From Chersky-265 sp035275285 (GTDB lineage Bacteria; Fibrobacterota; Fibrobacteria; UBA11236): a stretch of DNA of 21,100 nucleotides. Shown here piece by piece: positions 1-6,438 of this stretch (position 1 is the first letter of the stretch; the number at the start of each line of letters is the position of its first letter). The notes beneath the pieces were generated by a model. It was not told the DNA's origin. It made no database searches and saw only the letters and a list, made by a program, of their open reading frames with translations. The DNA lies in contig DATENA010000229.1 of NCBI GenBank assembly GCA_035275285.1, positions 1 to 21,100 of the forward strand, in the 5' to 3' direction. A program made the position numbers and the translations under genes.

Positions 1-61
1 CCATCTTGGGGCTCCTTTGCTCCATTTATTTCTTAACGGACCCTAAGCAGCCCGAGGAGCT

Positions 62-94
62 GTACGTCCGAACCGCTTGCGGTTCGGCGAGTAC
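62..94. other. Strong hairpin (9-bp stem plus outer GTAC pairing)
   Basis: Bases 68-76 (CCGAACCGC) and 79-87 (GCGGTTCGG) form a perfect 9-bp inverted repeat with a TT loop. Outside it, GTAC at 62-65 can pair with GTAC at 91-94 across small bulges. There is no T-run on either side, so it does not look like a standard intrinsic terminator. It could be part of an RNA or a mobile-element end. Confidence 0.4.
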
Positions 95-127
95 TGCGAC
101 GAGGGCAATGACGGAGGCGGGCTGTGA

Positions 128-155
128 TCTTGTCAATGCGCACCGGAGTAAAACC
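128..155 (+). repeat. 28-bp direct repeat, copy 1
   Basis: This copy matches 711-738 at 26 of 28 positions. The first 21 bases (TCTTGTCAATGCGCACCGGAG) are split here as TCTTGTCAATG and CGCACCGGAG, and all are identical; the two differences lie in the last seven bases. The copies are 583 bp apart in the same orientation and outside any gene. The TGTCAATGCGCACC part vaguely resembles the terminal sequences of some IS21-family elements as I remember them, but I see no istA/istB. Confidence 0.6.
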
Positions 156-382
156 TGGCTCCACCGAGTTCGCTTCCTTACGCTGAATCCACCGTCCGGG
201 CTGCGGGCTGAACTGCGGGTCCCATGCGTGGGCCGCGCGGATGGGCGCCCCTCGCATTGAGTTTCGCAGCCGCTCCGCTCCCGCTCCCGCATCCCTCCCT
301 GCGAACCGGCCGGTCCAAGGGACCGGGCGTCCCGCCTAAAAGGAGGGCCGTCGGCTCCGCCTGATATCCGCCCCCGCACCCA

Positions 383-412
383 GGAGCCCCAACCCCAGAC
401 TTGGGGCGCTCC
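383..412. other. Bulged hairpin followed by short T-run
   Basis: GGAG (383-386) plus CCCCAA (387-392) can pair with TTGGGG (401-406) and CTCC (409-412), with a CG bulge and an 8-nt loop. About 7 nt later comes GTCTTTTAC. It could be a weak plus-strand terminator or part of a structured RNA, but no plus-strand gene is seen upstream inside the window. Confidence 0.3.
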
Positions 413-442
413 GGGCCGTCTTTTACGTTGCGTCGGGACTGC

Positions 443-520
443 GGGGTCTCGATAGGGGCGGGTCGGCGGTTGGGCTTCTGCCGGGATGTAGGGTGGGGTG
501 CGGGGATCGGGGTGTTGGGG
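443..520 (+). other. G-tract cluster, potential G-quadruplex
   Basis: There are ten runs of three or four G on the plus strand at 443-446, 455-458, 460-462, 472-474, 483-485, 491-493, 495-498, 502-505, 509-512 and 517-520. The last five have loops of only 1, 3, 3 and 4 nt, which meets the usual G3+N1-7 rule for a quadruplex. It lies beyond the 3' end of the minus-strand metzincin gene, in non-coding DNA. Confidence 0.55.
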
Positions 521-710
521 CTTTAGGCGTCACGCAAGAGAAGGCAAGGGGTGCAAGGGTGCGTGGGTGCAGAGGGGTTTGCCAGGATACCGGGAAAGGC
601 GGAGGATTCGGGGTGATGCAAAAAATGAGAGCACGGAGGGTTTGGAGTGGATCTATAGGGATGCGGGACGGGTATTGGGGAGAAGCGGAGGGCCCGCGGA
701 TCCTGGCTAC

Positions 711-738
711 TCTTGTCAATGCGCACCGGAGCAAGACC
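711..738 (+). repeat. 28-bp direct repeat, copy 2
   Basis: This second copy of the repeat at 128-155 has 26 of 28 identical bases and the same orientation. It ends 33 bp before the metzincin stop codon. Identity ends abruptly at both edges, which suggests a defined unit such as an element end or a dispersed repeat rather than a general duplication. Confidence 0.6.
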
Positions 739-771
739 CTCGACTCCGATAGAGGACCGCGTTTCCGCCGG

Positions 772-1992
772 TCAGTGTTTGTAGGTAGCGAGGGTTTTCT
801 TGAGGAAGGCGGTTTGCTGGGTGGAGAGGCGGGTTTGGTTGCCGGTGCCGCAGTCCACGGGGTACATGAGGTTTTCCCGTTCGCAGGAGACGTTGGTGCA
901 GGAGTTTTCGGCCATGCGGAGGCAGTAGGAGGTCTGGGGACCGTCGATCCAGGCGGGGGCGGCGGTTTTGGCGAGGGCGATGTCGAGTTGGCAGAAGCGG
1001 GTGTCGGTGAAGCCGTCTTCGATGTTGCTGAAATCGTTGTCCTGGAGGAGGTCGTGGCGGGTGGAGACGGTGTGGCGGAGGCCGAAGAAGTGACCGAGTT
1101 CGTGGGTGGCGGTGATGGCCAGGCTGATGGCCGCCTGGGCCTGGGAGAGACCGCGGAGAACGCGGGCGGAGAGGAGGACGCGGCTTTCGCGGTGGGTGTC
1201 CAGATCGACGACCTCGCGGGGGGCGAAGCCCAGGACTTCGCCTACCAGGCCGGAGCCGGGGTCGCCGATGGAGATGCTGTCGACCATGTAGAGGTGGGCG
1301 TTGTTGAGGACGCGGTTGCCGGGGAGAGGGACAAAGGTGTTGCTGAAAGGAAAGGTCATGGCGGCGCCGGCGCCTTCCACGATGTCATAGGAGCCGACCA
1401 GGACGATGCCGAAGGGGGAATAGATTTTCCCCATTTCCGTGAACAGGCTTTTGGCGAAAGCGATTTTGGAGGCGGAATCGGGCAAGGTGCGGAGGCGGCG
1501 GATGAACATCAGGCGGACGTGGAGGGTGTCCGCGGCCGAGATGGAGGCCGAGGCCAGGGAGATGCGGTGGAGCTTGGAAACCGCTTGGGAGCCTTCCGGA
1601 AGGGTCACCTGGGCCATGAAGAACTCGGCCGAGGGCCGATCGGAGGTGAAGGAGAAGATCTCCTGGGAACCGTCGCTGGCCGAGGAAAGGGATTTGAAAA
1701 GGCGGGGGACGCCGTCGTTGTAATAATAGACCGAGAGCTTGTCCGAGGTGCGGGTGGTGCCTTCCAGGGCCAGGTCATAGGCGCGGCCTGGCTGGAGCAC
1801 GAATTTGACGCCTTTGTAGACGATGTCCGGGGTGAGGGAATCGTTGGCGGCCTGATCGTTGACATAGACACGCCGGCTGGCGTTCTTGGAGGCGGGCGGA
1901 TCGTCCAGGGTGAAAGTGCCGCAGGCCGTCAGCAGGGCCAAGGCCAGGGTCGCCAGGGGCGCTGCGGAGGGGATTTTGGGCATTCGGCTCAT
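772..1992 (-). CDS. Metzincin-type zinc metalloprotease, predicted lipoprotein
   Basis: This is a 406-aa protein with a lipoprotein signal: a hydrophobic stretch ending in LTAC puts the lipidated Cys near residue 24, so it should be anchored in the envelope. H297-ELGHFFGLRH matches the metzincin zinc signature HExxHxxGxxH. ENLMYPVD, with Met at about 376, is a plausible Met-turn. Cysteines cluster in the C-terminal part and may form disulfides outside the cytoplasm. The middle region (about 30-280) is not recognised. The ATG lies in an ATGA overlap with the stop of the upstream DUF4416 gene, so the two are probably translationally coupled; ATG at 1983 is an alternative start. The protease fold is well supported. 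The substrate and exact family (archaemetzincin-, reprolysin- or pappalysin-like) are unknown. Confidence 0.8.
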   Translation of the reverse strand: MSRMPKIPSAAPLATLALALLTACGTFTLDDPPASKNASRRVYVNDQAANDSLTPDIVYKGVKFVLQPGRAYDLALEGTTRTSDKLSVYYYNDGVPRLFKSLSSASDGSQEIFSFTSDRPSAEFFMAQVTLPEGSQAVSKLHRISLASASISAADTLHVRLMFIRRLRTLPDSASKIAFAKSLFTEMGKIYSPFGIVLVGSYDIVEGAGAAMTFPFSNTFVPLPGNRVLNNAHLYMVDSISIGDPGSGLVGEVLGFAPREVVDLDTHRESRVLLSARVLRGLSQAQAAISLAITATHELGHFFGLRHTVSTRHDLLQDNDFSNIEDGFTDTRFCQLDIALAKTAAPAWIDGPQTSYCLRMAENSCTNVSCERENLMYPVDCGTGNQTRLSTQQTAFLKKTLATYKH

Positions 1993-2561
1993 TCCGGTTC
2001 TCCGGGAGACGGGTCCCGGGATTTGCGCAATTCTGCTTTCAGCTTCTCGCGAATCACCAGCAGGCTTTTATCGTACCTGCCGTCCTTGAAATCGGAAAAG
2101 GCCCAAGGAAACGGGTCGAAACGGCCTTTGGAATATCTTAGCAAGAGGTCCGCGTAAACGCCATGCCTAAGATACAATTTGCAGGGCCCCCGTTTGAAAG
2201 AAGCGAGCACCAGTTTGTCCGGATCCAGATAGCCGATATCCAGATTGAAAACGCGCCTTCCCGCCCGGCTCCAGGCCGCCTCCATCCGGGCCGCCGCGTG
2301 CTTGCGATCGGGGAGGCGATCGGGGTCCTCCAGGCCGCGGAACGAGACGAATCCGCGGAACAGGCCGGTCCCGAATTCATCGCGGTAATATTCCGTGGCG
2401 TCGAAGGGAAGGAAATCGCCTTTGAAGTCGATGGGGCCGAACTCCTTTTCGAGCCCTTCCCACAGGGCCTCGGAAGGCCGCCGGTCCGGGGCGAGCACGG
2501 CCATCACCCGTTTGCAAAGGGCCTCGCGAGGCGGATCGGCCGGTCCCTTGGACTCGCTCAT
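1989..2561 (-). CDS. DUF4416 family protein
   Basis: This 190-aa protein matches what I know of DUF4416. It has an early EKEFGPIDFKGDFLPFDATEYY block, here written as FGPIDF and FLPFDATEYYRDEFG, then the FVSFRGL, RRVFNLDIGYLDPDKLVLAS and YLRHGVYADLLLRY stretches typical of the family. The function is unknown; it is probably a soluble cytoplasmic protein. The length is normal for the family. Its stop overlaps the start of the metzincin lipoprotein (ATGA), which suggests one operon. The start was chosen at ATG 2561, with no Shine-Dalgarno visible; TACTTT lies 7 nt upstream and could be a -10 hexamer. It diverges from the BamE-like lipoprotein across about 190 bp. Confidence 0.75.
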   Translation of the reverse strand: MSESKGPADPPREALCKRVMAVLAPDRRPSEALWEGLEKEFGPIDFKGDFLPFDATEYYRDEFGTGLFRGFVSFRGLEDPDRLPDRKHAAARMEAAWSRAGRRVFNLDIGYLDPDKLVLASFKRGPCKLYLRHGVYADLLLRYSKGRFDPFPWAFSDFKDGRYDKSLLVIREKLKAELRKSRDPSPGEPE

Positions 2562-2735
2562 GGAAGGAAAAGTAACAGGAATTCGGCGCGTGGAGGCTTT
2601 GCGCGGCCCGCCGGACGGCTCCGGAAGCCCGTGTCCGCCTTCCCGGGCCCGTGGAGCGGGTGCGGGAGGGCCCGCGGGGCCGGGAAGAAAATCGGGACAA
2701 TTGCAAAAATGCCAAGCATTGCGGGGAAAAAATGA

Positions 2736-2741
2736 TAGAAT
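2736..2741 (+). promoter_or_regulatory. -10-like hexamer TAGAAT for the 2754 lipoprotein gene
   Basis: TAGAAT matches the TATAAT consensus at 5 of 6 bases in an AT-rich patch of an otherwise GC-rich region. It ends 12 nt before the ATG at 2754, so the 5' leader should be only a few bases. No clear -35 or Shine-Dalgarno is seen. Confidence 0.45.
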
Positions 2742-2753
2742 GATTCCACTCAT

Positions 2754-3149
2754 ATGCGTCTGCACATCCCTTCCTTCCTCTTGGCGGCCTTCTGCGTAGG
2801 CTGTTCCGGCCGCGCCGTGGTCAAAGGCGCGCTCACGGGCGACGAGCGCCGGGAATACGTGGAACAGACGGGAGCCCTTATACCACAACGGCTTAAGGAG
2901 GATTTCGTCGCGGGCAGGGCGGCCGAAGGCATGTCCAAGGAGATGGTGGTTTTCCTGTACGGACAGCCGGATCGCACCGAGAACAACCGCTATGGAATCA
3001 GCTGGAACGGCGAAACGGACTCCTCCTCCGTGGTCGACACCAAGGATTCGCTGTGGAATTACCTCGGTCCGGACAGCGTTTCGGTCAAGCGCGGCATGGT
3101 TTTCCGCGGGGACACCCTCGTCCGCGTCGTCGGGGATCTGGCCAAGTGA
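2754..3149 (+). CDS. Small lipoprotein with BamE/SmpA-like fold
   Basis: This 131-aa protein starts with a short signal peptide and a lipobox ending FCVGC (Cys at about 17), so it is a predicted outer- or inner-membrane lipoprotein. Residues around 60-75 (GMSKEMVVFLYGQPD) resemble the helix-turn 'G.s...V...lG.P' signature of the BamE/SmpA/OmlA fold. A Trp-containing beta region follows (ISWNGE, LWNYLG). BamE belongs to the outer-membrane protein assembly complex, but many unrelated small lipoproteins share the fold, so a Bam role is only a possibility. The gene stands alone, diverging from DUF4416 and followed by HU with its own promoter. No Shine-Dalgarno precedes the ATG; the -10-like TAGAAT lies just upstream. 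Confidence 0.65.
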   Translation: MRLHIPSFLLAAFCVGCSGRAVVKGALTGDERREYVEQTGALIPQRLKEDFVAGRAAEGMSKEMVVFLYGQPDRTENNRYGISWNGETDSSSVVDTKDSLWNYLGPDSVSVKRGMVFRGDTLVRVVGDLAK

Positions 3150-3204
3150 AGAACCCGCGATCGCGTCGCGAGGCAATCTTTATCGGGTCGGGAAGCGATA
3201 ATAG

Positions 3205-3234
3205 TTGAACCTGACCGATATTTTTTTATATAAA
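3205..3234 (+). promoter_or_regulatory. Promoter of the HU-family gene
   Basis: A -35-like TTGAAC (3205-3210) and a -10-like TATAAA (3229-3234) are separated by 18 bp, with a T7 run inside the spacer. This is the most AT-rich patch in the window. Transcription would begin near 3241, giving a leader of about 50 nt with an AAAGGA Shine-Dalgarno before ATG 3290, as expected for an abundant nucleoid protein. Confidence 0.6.
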
Positions 3235-3289
3235 GACTGTGCCGATGTATTTTTTCCTTTGCTCATTCACCCATTAGAAAGGATGCCAC

Positions 3290-3610
3290 ATGGCAGATAA
3301 ATCCCTAACCCAAAGTCAGATCGTGGATCAGCTCGCGACCGCGAACGGCCTCACCAAGGTGCAGGTCCGCTCTTTCCTCGAGAGCCAATCCGCGCTTGCC
3401 TACAAGAACGCCAAGAATGGCTTCACCATTCCCGGCCTCGGCAAGCTTGTGCTGGTGAACCGGAAGGCGCGCATGGGCCGCAATCCGGCCACGGGTGAAG
3501 CGATCAAGATCCCCGCCAAGAAAGTGGTGAAGTTCCGCGTGGCCAAGGCCGCGAAGGAAGCCATCGGCGGCGCCTCTCCCAAGAAGGCGGCCAAAAAAGG
3601 CAAGAAGTAA
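3290..3610 (+). CDS. HU/IHF-family DNA-binding protein with Lys-rich tail
   Basis: This 106-aa protein belongs to the bacterial HU/IHF histone-like family, small dimeric nucleoid proteins that bend DNA. The dimer-forming helices (SQIVDQLATANGLTK) come first, then the beta-arm region: FTIPGLGKLVLVNRKARMGRNPATGEAIKIPAK, split here as FTIPGLGKLVLV and RKARMGRNPATGE. The invariant RxGRNPxTG arm tip is present, including the Pro that intercalates into DNA. Residues 93-106 add a PKKAAKKGKK-type tail, like the basic tails of histone-like HU variants. The Shine-Dalgarno AAAGGA and a good promoter lie upstream, and a strong hairpin terminator follows. It is probably monocistronic and well expressed. 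Confidence 0.9.
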   Translation: MADKSLTQSQIVDQLATANGLTKVQVRSFLESQSALAYKNAKNGFTIPGLGKLVLVNRKARMGRNPATGEAIKIPAKKVVKFRVAKAAKEAIGGASPKKAAKKGKK

Positions 3611-3618
3611 ATCCCGTC

Positions 3619-3652
3619 GGGGCCGGCCTCGCCGGCCCCTTCTTCTCCTTCT
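3619..3652 (+). terminator. Intrinsic terminator after the HU gene
   Basis: GGGGCCGGC (3619-3627) and GCCGGCCCC (3631-3639) form a perfect 9-bp stem with a 3-nt loop, followed by a T/C-rich tract. It begins 8 nt after the HU stop codon. The tail is pyrimidine-rich rather than pure T. Confidence 0.7.
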
Positions 3653-3693
3653 CCCTCCTCTTCCTTTTCCCCGCTCGCCCTCTCCCTACCCCG
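3637..3693 (+). other. Long polypyrimidine tract
   Basis: About 57 nt are almost entirely C and T on the plus strand, directly downstream of the HU terminator hairpin and before comEC. It is a striking strand asymmetry. It could aid termination (a C-rich, G-poor Rho-type site) or form a triplex, but nothing in the sequence decides between these. The rest of the gap to comEC (3694-3884) shows no other feature that I recognise. Confidence 0.45.
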
Positions 3694-3884
3694 TTTTACA
3701 TCGAACGCCCCCCTTCCAGATCGCATCGGCCGGCATCCCTCGCCCCGGGCGCATTCCGCTTCGCGCCGCCTTCCGCGTGATCGGGCGCATGGAGGCTCCC
3801 GTTCCGCGGGGATTCGCCATCCAATCGTGACCGAGCGCACGGTTCCATCCGCACCGCCGCTTTATCTTCCGCGGGGAGGCGGAT

Positions 3885-6401
3885 ATGCGGAAGGCCTTGC
3901 GCGCGGGCATCCTCGCGGGCGGCGACTTCATCAGGGGGTGGCATCGGGCGGCCGCCGCGGGCTATCGCCGCCTGCACGGCCCGTACGCGGCCCTGCCCAT
4001 CGCCTGGGGATGCTTCGGGGCCTATCTCATCCCCCACTTGGCGGCCGCGGGCTTCCTGGCCACCGCATGGTTCCTGGAAGGCCGCATGGGGAAACGGCTG
4101 GCCTGGCAGGCGGCCCTCTTCCTGGCCTGGACGCTGTGCCTGGGAGACAGGCGGCCGGGCGCGGAGGCGTTTCCGGATCCCGGCCGTCCCGCCGCGCCCC
4201 GGGCGGTGGCCGCCGGACCGGAAAGCCCGTCCGGAACGGACGGGACTTTCGCATGGGAGGCCGCGGTTTCCGGCTTCCCTTCCCGGAAACGGAAGCTGAC
4301 CTTCGCGCTCGACGACGGCCGGATCGCCTACCGCGTGCAGGCCGATGCGGTCCCGTTCGCCGTCCTGCCCGGACAAAGGGTGCGCGGCCGTTTCCGCATC
4401 GTCCCGCCGGCCCCGGCCACCAATCCCGGCCAGTTCGACTATCCCGCCTATCTGCGCTCCCAGGACCTGGCGGGCGTCCTGGAAGCCGAATCCCTGGAGC
4501 TGGTCCGTCCGCCGGGACCGTTCCATCGCTTGATCATTTTCCTGCGCGCGGCGCTCGAAAACGGGTTGCAACGCTCCGTTCCGGAGGGCCGGGTCCCGCT
4601 GCTGCGGGCCGCGCTCCTGGGGGTCGCGGACGATCTGGATCCGGCCCTGGTGGAAGACTTCAAGGCCAGCGGCATGCTGCACATCCTGGCCATCAGCGGG
4701 CAACACGTGGGGATATTCGCGCTGATCCTGCTGCAGCTCTTCGCCTGGCTGCGCTTGCCCCGCAAAGCCGCGTATCTGGCCACGGGCGCGTTGCTCGGAC
4801 TGTACGTCCCCATCTGCGGCGGCCAAATCAGCGTGTTGCGCGCGGCCATCATGTTCTGGTCCTGCCTGCCGTCGGTGATCTGGGAGAGGCCCGGCTTCGC
4901 GGCCAACAACCTGGGCTGGGCCGCGGCCGCCAGCCTGCTATGCATGCCCTACCAGATCCTATCGCTGGGGTTCCAGCTCTCCTTCGCCGCCACCTTCCTG
5001 CTCATCCTGTATTCGCGCCCCATGGCCATGCTGCTCAAGCGGCTCGGCATCGGCGGGGCCCTGGGGGTCTATTGCGCGTCCACGCCCATGCTTTCGGTGG
5101 TCCTCTACCTGGGAGTGTATCCCATCCTCGCCGCGGCCGTGCACGCCGTCGCTCCGTCCTCCATCCTGGGCAATCTGGCCACGGTCGGCATCAGCTCCGG
5201 CATGCTGGTATCGGCCTGCCTGGCGCTGCTGGCGCAGCCGCTGGCCGCCCTGGCATCCTGCTTCGGCGAGAGCGCCGGGGCGCTGGGATCCCTGCTGGCC
5301 GCCTGCGTGCACGCGCTGGCGCAAGGGCCCGGCGCCGCCCTGTCGGTGCCGGCGCTCCCCTGGTTCTGGAGCCTGGTCCTGCTCTTCCTGGTCTGCGCCT
5401 TCCCCTTCGCGGTCCGCACGGGCCGGGGAATGCCCTTGCTCCTGCTGGGCGCGGCGGTCTTTTCAGGGCGTTGGTTCTGGGAGGAAGCGTGCCAGGCCCG
5501 GCGCCTGCCCGCGTCCATCGCCTTCCTGGACGTGGGCCAGGGCGACGGCGCCGTATGCAAGCTGCCCGGAGCCGTGATCCTCATCGATGCCGGGCCGCCC
5601 GAGGCCGGCCGCAACGTGATCCTTCCCTATCTGCGGCATCAGGGCATCAACCGCCTGGACCTGGCCGTGGTCACCCATCCCGATCTGGATCATTACGGCG
5701 GCCTCGCTTACGTGGCCGGGCGCATTCCCATCGGCAAGGTGGTGTATTCGGGGGAGGATGCGGACACGCAGGCATGGAAGGCCTTGCGCGCCTGCCTGGC
5801 GGAAAGGGGAGTGCCCATGGTGAAGGCGGCGCGCGGCCAAGGGCTTTATGCCGGCAACGGCGGCGCCCTGACCGTGCTCTCGCCCGAACGCACCGGGCAG
5901 TTTCCCGATCGCAACGAGAACTCCTTGGTGGTCTCCCTGGACCTGCATGGCCGGCGCATCCTGTTCACCGGGGACATCGGGCCGCTCACGGAAGCCCGCC
6001 TCCTGGAGCAAGGGGACGGAAGGGTGGCGGGAGCCATCCTGAAAGTGCCCCATCACGGCAGCGATCTGTCCAATGCCCCGCCTTTCCTGCAAGCGGTGCG
6101 GCCTCCCGTCGCGGTGCTGTCCGCGGGCCGGTTGAACCGGTTCGGCCACCCGGGACCGGCCACCGTCGCCGGATTGGAACGACTCGGCGCGCGCCTCTTC
6201 CTCACGGCCCGGGACGGCGCGGTGATCTACGCCTGCGATCGCGGCGGGGAAGCCTGGACGACCTATCTCGCGCCCGGGCCGACGGGGGCCGCCGACGTTT
6301 CCGCGTTCGCGGGCCGCGAGAACAACCGCCGCCAGTCCCGGGCCGGGAAGGGCGACGGAAAGCCCCCGGAGCCGCGCGCCCACGGGGCCGGGGCGCTTTG
6401 A
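3885..6401 (+). CDS. comEC: ComEC/Rec2 family DNA-uptake channel protein
   Basis: This 838-aa inner-membrane protein is thought to move one DNA strand into the cytoplasm during natural transformation. Membrane segments lie near the N-terminus, then an OB-like periplasmic stretch, then the Competence domain with many helices (about 230-540; note ILAISGQHVGIFALIL). The C-terminal metallo-beta-lactamase-like domain shows D549-VGQGDGA, THPDLDHYGG (H598, D600, D602, H603), FTGDIG and VPHHGSD (H723, H724), so the putative nuclease metal ligands appear intact. The length is in the usual range for the full three-domain form. GGGGAGG lies 6-12 nt before the ATG, which supports this start. No other competence genes are nearby. 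The translation ends in a short Arg/Pro/Gly-rich tail. Confidence 0.92.
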   Translation: MRKALRAGILAGGDFIRGWHRAAAAGYRRLHGPYAALPIAWGCFGAYLIPHLAAAGFLATAWFLEGRMGKRLAWQAALFLAWTLCLGDRRPGAEAFPDPGRPAAPRAVAAGPESPSGTDGTFAWEAAVSGFPSRKRKLTFALDDGRIAYRVQADAVPFAVLPGQRVRGRFRIVPPAPATNPGQFDYPAYLRSQDLAGVLEAESLELVRPPGPFHRLIIFLRAALENGLQRSVPEGRVPLLRAALLGVADDLDPALVEDFKASGMLHILAISGQHVGIFALILLQLFAWLRLPRKAAYLATGALLGLYVPICGGQISVLRAAIMFWSCLPSVIWERPGFAANNLGWAAAASLLCMPYQILSLGFQLSFAATFLLILYSRPMAMLLKRLGIGGALGVYCASTPMLSVVLYLGVYPILAAAVHAVAPSSILGNLATVGISSGMLVSACLALLAQPLAALASCFGESAGALGSLLAACVHALAQGPGAALSVPALPWFWSLVLLFLVCAFPFAVRTGRGMPLLLLGAAVFSGRWFWEEACQARRLPASIAFLDVGQGDGAVCKLPGAVILIDAGPPEAGRNVILPYLRHQGINRLDLAVVTHPDLDHYGGLAYVAGRIPIGKVVYSGEDADTQAWKALRACLAERGVPMVKAARGQGLYAGNGGALTVLSPERTGQFPDRNENSLVVSLDLHGRRILFTGDIGPLTEARLLEQGDGRVAGAILKVPHHGSDLSNAPPFLQAVRPPVAVLSAGRLNRFGHPGPATVAGLERLGARLFLTARDGAVIYACDRGGEAWTTYLAPGPTGAADVSAFAGRENNRRQSRAGKGDGKPPEPRAHGAGAL

Positions 6402-6414
6402 CACGGATGGCGCG

Positions 6415-6430
6415 GCGCAAAAATGTACAT
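6415..6430. promoter_or_regulatory. Degenerate SOS-like box
   Basis: On the minus strand this reads ATGTACATTTTTGCGC, matching 12 of 16 positions of the box at 15129-15144. It overlaps the putative -10 of the gene at 6439. The outer CTG/CAG bases are lost, so LexA-type binding is doubtful. Confidence 0.25.
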
Positions 6431-6438
6431 TGCTTGGG

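Larger units (their letters stand above)
1..771. other. Intergenic region without a supported gene
   Basis: I see no convincing coding sequence here. Open frames exist on both strands, but their translations are Arg/Pro/Gly/Ser-rich, have no recognisable domain, and are what GC-rich non-coding DNA gives by chance. The stretch does hold structure: a hairpin near 62-94, two copies of a 28-bp direct repeat (128-155 and 711-738), a bulged hairpin at 383-412, and a dense G-tract run at 443-520. It lies downstream of the metzincin gene (minus strand, stop at 772). It may be a degenerate mobile element, an unrecognised RNA gene or a long 3' region; I cannot tell which. Confidence 0.5.

Noticed and set aside
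1..379. Possible 84- to 117-residue proteins on either strand at the window start
   Set aside because: No Shine-Dalgarno or promoter support, no domain, and composition typical of chance frames.
493..2157. A 554-codon plus-strand frame opposite the metzincin gene
   Set aside because: It is a Gly/Glu/Val-rich antisense shadow. The minus strand encodes a lipobox and an intact zinc-protease motif.
2709..2721. Small inverted repeat AATGC-CAA-GCATT upstream of the BamE-like lipoprotein gene
   Set aside because: Only five pairs, no second copy and no clear link to a -35. Too weak to call an operator.
6398..6403. TTGACA as the -35 of the 6439 gene
   Set aside because: Spacing to the only plausible -10 (TACATT at 6426) is 22 bp, and 17-18 bp spacing gives no -10 match. 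It may be chance.
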